Source of the DNA: Emticicia sp051209875
GTDB taxonomy: Bacteria; Bacteroidota; Bacteroidia; Cytophagales; Spirosomataceae
Assembly (NCBI RefSeq): GCF_051209875.1
Contig: NZ_JBNTQY010000001.1
Coordinates: 1,054,001-1,118,000, forward strand
DNA: 64,000 bases
Reading direction: 5' to 3'
The notes beneath the pieces were generated by a model. It saw nothing but the letters and a program-made list of their open reading frames with translations, had not been told where the DNA came from and did not search any database. Below, piece by piece: positions 63,330-64,000 of the stretch (the stretch's first letter is position 1; the number at the start of each line of letters is the position of its first letter). The translations under genes were made by a program, and so were the position numbers.

Positions 63330-64000
63330 TTAATTATCCAGATTATTAAAATTTCTTGTCAAATCAGTTATTTCTTTTGTTTCAAGATTGACGTACTCGA
63401 AGCGACGAATTTCATTAAATGAACCCATGTCGCTATCGCTATTGATAAGAATTGCTCCCATCAAAATAACATATTTGCAATTATATTTGGTTGCTTTGGC
63501 CAGTTCTAATATTCTTTTGTCAATTGCTTCATAAATTACTTCAGTAGCCTCTTTTATTGGAATTTCTGCCGTAATAATCCGTTGTTTTTCTTTCAATAAT
63601 ATCTGCTCAATCGTGTTCATTTGATAATCCATTTCTGTGATATTACCCTCTTCTACAAGATTATTGACCAACTTATTTAAAGCCCCTTTTGCTGCACCAC
63701 AACAACCAGAATTCTTACTTTGTCCAAAACGATGAATTTCACCGATTGCACCATTTTTTGAAACACCAATATGTGGCCCATAATAAATAAAAACCGCACC
63801 TTCATCAGGTACATGGCTTGCAAATGCCCCCATTCCAGTTAAACCTGTGAATGGAAAACCATCTAAGCCTCCCATTTTAAATGGCCCTAAAAACTCTTGC
63901 GTTCGAGCTGGGTATTGAATGCTATTGACATCATCACTGCAAATACTATCAGCAAGCATGATTTGTGATGGTTCTAAATCAAGTACTCCCTCAACAAAAT
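63330..64000 (-). CDS. LCIB-like (beta-carbonic-anhydrase-fold) protein, 5' end beyond the window
   Basis: 223 residues are visible. The frame is open through 64000 (residues VEGVLDLEPSQIMLADS precede the first internal Met at 63959), so the true start is outside. FLGPFKMGGLDGFPFTGLTGMGAFASHVPDEGAVFIYYGPHIGVSKNGAIGEIHRFGQ matches the LCIB_C_CA pattern (GPF..GGL.G.PF.G.TG..A...H.P..G......PH....G..G). Candidate zinc ligands are the Cys of SICSDD, the His of ASHVPD and a Cys of SGCCGA. The Asp two residues after the first Cys is kept. LCIB proteins act in CO2 handling in algae and some have carbonic anhydrase activity. Bacterial roles are poorly known. Confidence 0.7.
   Translation of the reverse strand, partial: FVEGVLDLEPSQIMLADSICSDDVNSIQYPARTQEFLGPFKMGGLDGFPFTGLTGMGAFASHVPDEGAVFIYYGPHIGVSKNGAIGEIHRFGQSKNSGCCGAAKGALNKLVNNLVEEGNITEMDYQMNTIEQILLKEKQRIITAEIPIKEATEVIYEAIDKRILELAKATKYNCKYVILMGAILINSDSDMGSFNEIRRFEYVNLETKEITDLTRNFNNLDN

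Overview
The window reads as chromosomal DNA of a Bacteroidota bacterium, most likely a Cytophagales (Spirosomataceae-like) aquatic or soil organism. Supporting signs are AT-rich DNA, a SusC/SusD pair, a second CarboxypepD_reg/TonB receptor, Bacteroidota lipoprotein signals, -7 boxes of the TAnnTTTG type, and a PorP/SprF protein beside a giant adhesin with a gliding-motility-type C-terminal domain. Lineage below phylum is inference. There is no tRNA, rRNA, CRISPR array, transposase or phage gene that I can see.

Layout. 1-6.5 kb: the 5' part of a myo-inositol oxygenase gene, a SusD/SusC nutrient-uptake pair, and a Bax-inhibitor-1 family membrane protein. MIOX and SusCD share an exact 23-bp LacI/PurR-like operator, so they are probably one regulon. 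6.8-9.1 kb: a Tat-exported Gfo/Idh/MocA oxidoreductase and an S1/P1 nuclease. 9.4-15.7 kb: a small exported protein and a complete tripartite RND efflux operon. 15.7-19.1 kb: a small hypothetical, a DoxX-like protein, and a GMC oxidoreductase with its gluconate-2-dehydrogenase-subunit-3-like partner. 19.5-23.8 kb: UDP-glucose dehydrogenase and UDP-glucuronate decarboxylase (UDP-xylose synthesis), a GNAT protein, RibBA. 24-30.7 kb: an Oar-like TonB receptor, cysteine desulfurase, and a divergent Lrp/AsnC regulator and ornithine aminotransferase pair with a long inverted repeat between them.

30.9-48 kb: the most striking region. A 3368-residue Ig/DUF11-rich adhesin with a type IX secretion C-terminal domain is followed on the same strand by a PorP/SprF protein and an OmpA/PD40 protein; upstream lies an outer-membrane barrel fused to a degenerate peptidase-MA-like domain. 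The adhesin has about 150 residues in front of its signal sequence and an in-frame internal block duplication of about 1.1 kb. 48-53.5 kb: housekeeping genes (FAD oxidoreductase, Cmk, M20 amidohydrolase, Ffh, DUF1697). 53.7-64 kb: a DUF1080 lipoprotein, a serine beta-lactamase-like hydrolase, a second Tat Gfo/Idh enzyme, a purine permease next to a nucleosidase with a signal peptide, a MalY-type C-S lyase, a hypothetical protein, an esterase, a Crp/Fnr regulator and a partial LCIB-like (beta-carbonic-anhydrase-fold) protein.

Beyond the genes, several intergenic spacers are built from strict 7-bp-period degenerate repeats. At three of the four loci the arms are complementary, and the arrays run right up to or into stop or start codons. 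Each locus has its own heptamer. A second family of terminators shares a CCTTGCAGG-type stem. These structures, the MIOX-SusCD operator, the adhesin locus and the LCIB-like gene are the parts most worth following up.
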